From assembly GCA_031255815.1 (NCBI GenBank), contig JAIRRU010000140.1, positions 1 to 5,550 on the forward strand: a stretch of 5,550 nt of DNA, given 5' to 3'. A program made the position numbers and the translations under genes. This stretch comes from Treponema sp. (GTDB lineage Bacteria; Spirochaetota; Spirochaetia; Treponematales; Breznakiellaceae). Shown piece by piece: positions 5,443-5,550 of this stretch; position 1 is the stretch's first letter; each line of letters starts with the position of its first letter. Under the pieces are notes generated by a model. The model had not been told where the DNA came from. It did no database searches and saw nothing but the letters and a program-made list of their open reading frames with translations.

Positions 5443-5550
5443 ATGCTTACCGAGACCCTTAAAAAACGGATCTACGACCGTGTTCTGGAACGGATCGTCA
5501 ACAAAGACTACCCGGTGGATTATATCCTGAAAGAGAAGGAACTGTCGGAA
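5443..5550 (+). CDS. GntR-family transcriptional regulator, N-terminus only (partial)
   Basis: The first 36 codons are present and the gene runs off the right edge. The translation MLTETLKKRIYDRVLERIVN, then KDYPVDYILKEKELSE, matches the first helix and wing-proximal turn of the GntR winged-helix domain (PF00392), whose pattern is YexIxxxIxxGxYxPGxxLxExeLae. The usual P-G of that turn is replaced here by P-V-D. The ligand-binding domain (FCD, UTRA or other) is outside the window, so the subfamily cannot be decided. The gene is divergent from the sugar-transport operon, with the candidate operator between them, so it is probably a local regulator of it. There is no recognisable ribosome binding site before ATG. 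An in-frame GTG at 5428 would add five residues (VLQKS) but also lacks one. Confidence 0.82.
   Translation, partial: MLTETLKKRIYDRVLERIVNKDYPVDYILKEKELSE

Noticed and set aside
1..5550. CRISPR array, tRNA, rRNA or insertion sequence
   Set aside because: I saw no regularly spaced repeats, no tRNA-like fold, and no transposase frames or terminal inverted repeats.

Overview
The window looks like part of a Treponema-like spirochaete genome of moderately high GC; termite-gut treponemes are my best guess. This placement is an inference. It rests on a carbohydrate-type binding protein that has a signal peptidase I-like cleavage site followed by a Gly-rich AGGGRQ mature start, with no lipobox cysteine. 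That suits a diderm cell with a periplasm better than a Gram-positive one. The CUT1 transporter plus YesM/YesN two-component pair is also common in such treponemes, but it is equally common in Bacillota, so the taxon is not proven.

Layout: almost everything reads leftward (minus strand) as one operon, starting near 5380-4965 and running off the left edge. In transcription order it holds an extracellular solute-binding protein (4965-3703), two CUT1-type sugar permeases (3657-2782 and 2785-1937, joined by an ATGA stop/start overlap), a YesM-type sensor histidine kinase (1896-79), and the first 33 codons of its response regulator (101-1, cut by the window edge). No ATPase is encoded, so the importer probably borrows a shared MsmX/MsmK/UgpC-type ATPase. 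At the right edge a divergent gene (5443 onward, plus strand) begins a GntR-family repressor.

The 477-base divergent region between the binding protein and the GntR gene is the most interesting part. Reading leftward from the GntR start it contains an A-tract and a TTGACA/17/TAAGCT promoter candidate. A 20-bp near-palindrome follows, lying on the predicted transcription start. Next comes about 335 bases that read as a decayed, frameshifted 3' end of an L-cysteine desulfidase (CyuA/YhaM, UPF0597) gene. A perfect 7-bp inverted repeat overlaps the stop codon of that remnant, 20 bases before the ribosome binding site of the binding-protein gene.

Working model (inference): a periplasmic oligosaccharide or sugar derivative is captured by the binding protein and imported through the permease pair. 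The kinase/regulator pair senses a signal outside the cytoplasm, and the GntR protein senses an intracellular ligand and may act on the palindrome at the promoter. The substrate cannot be told from sequence alone.
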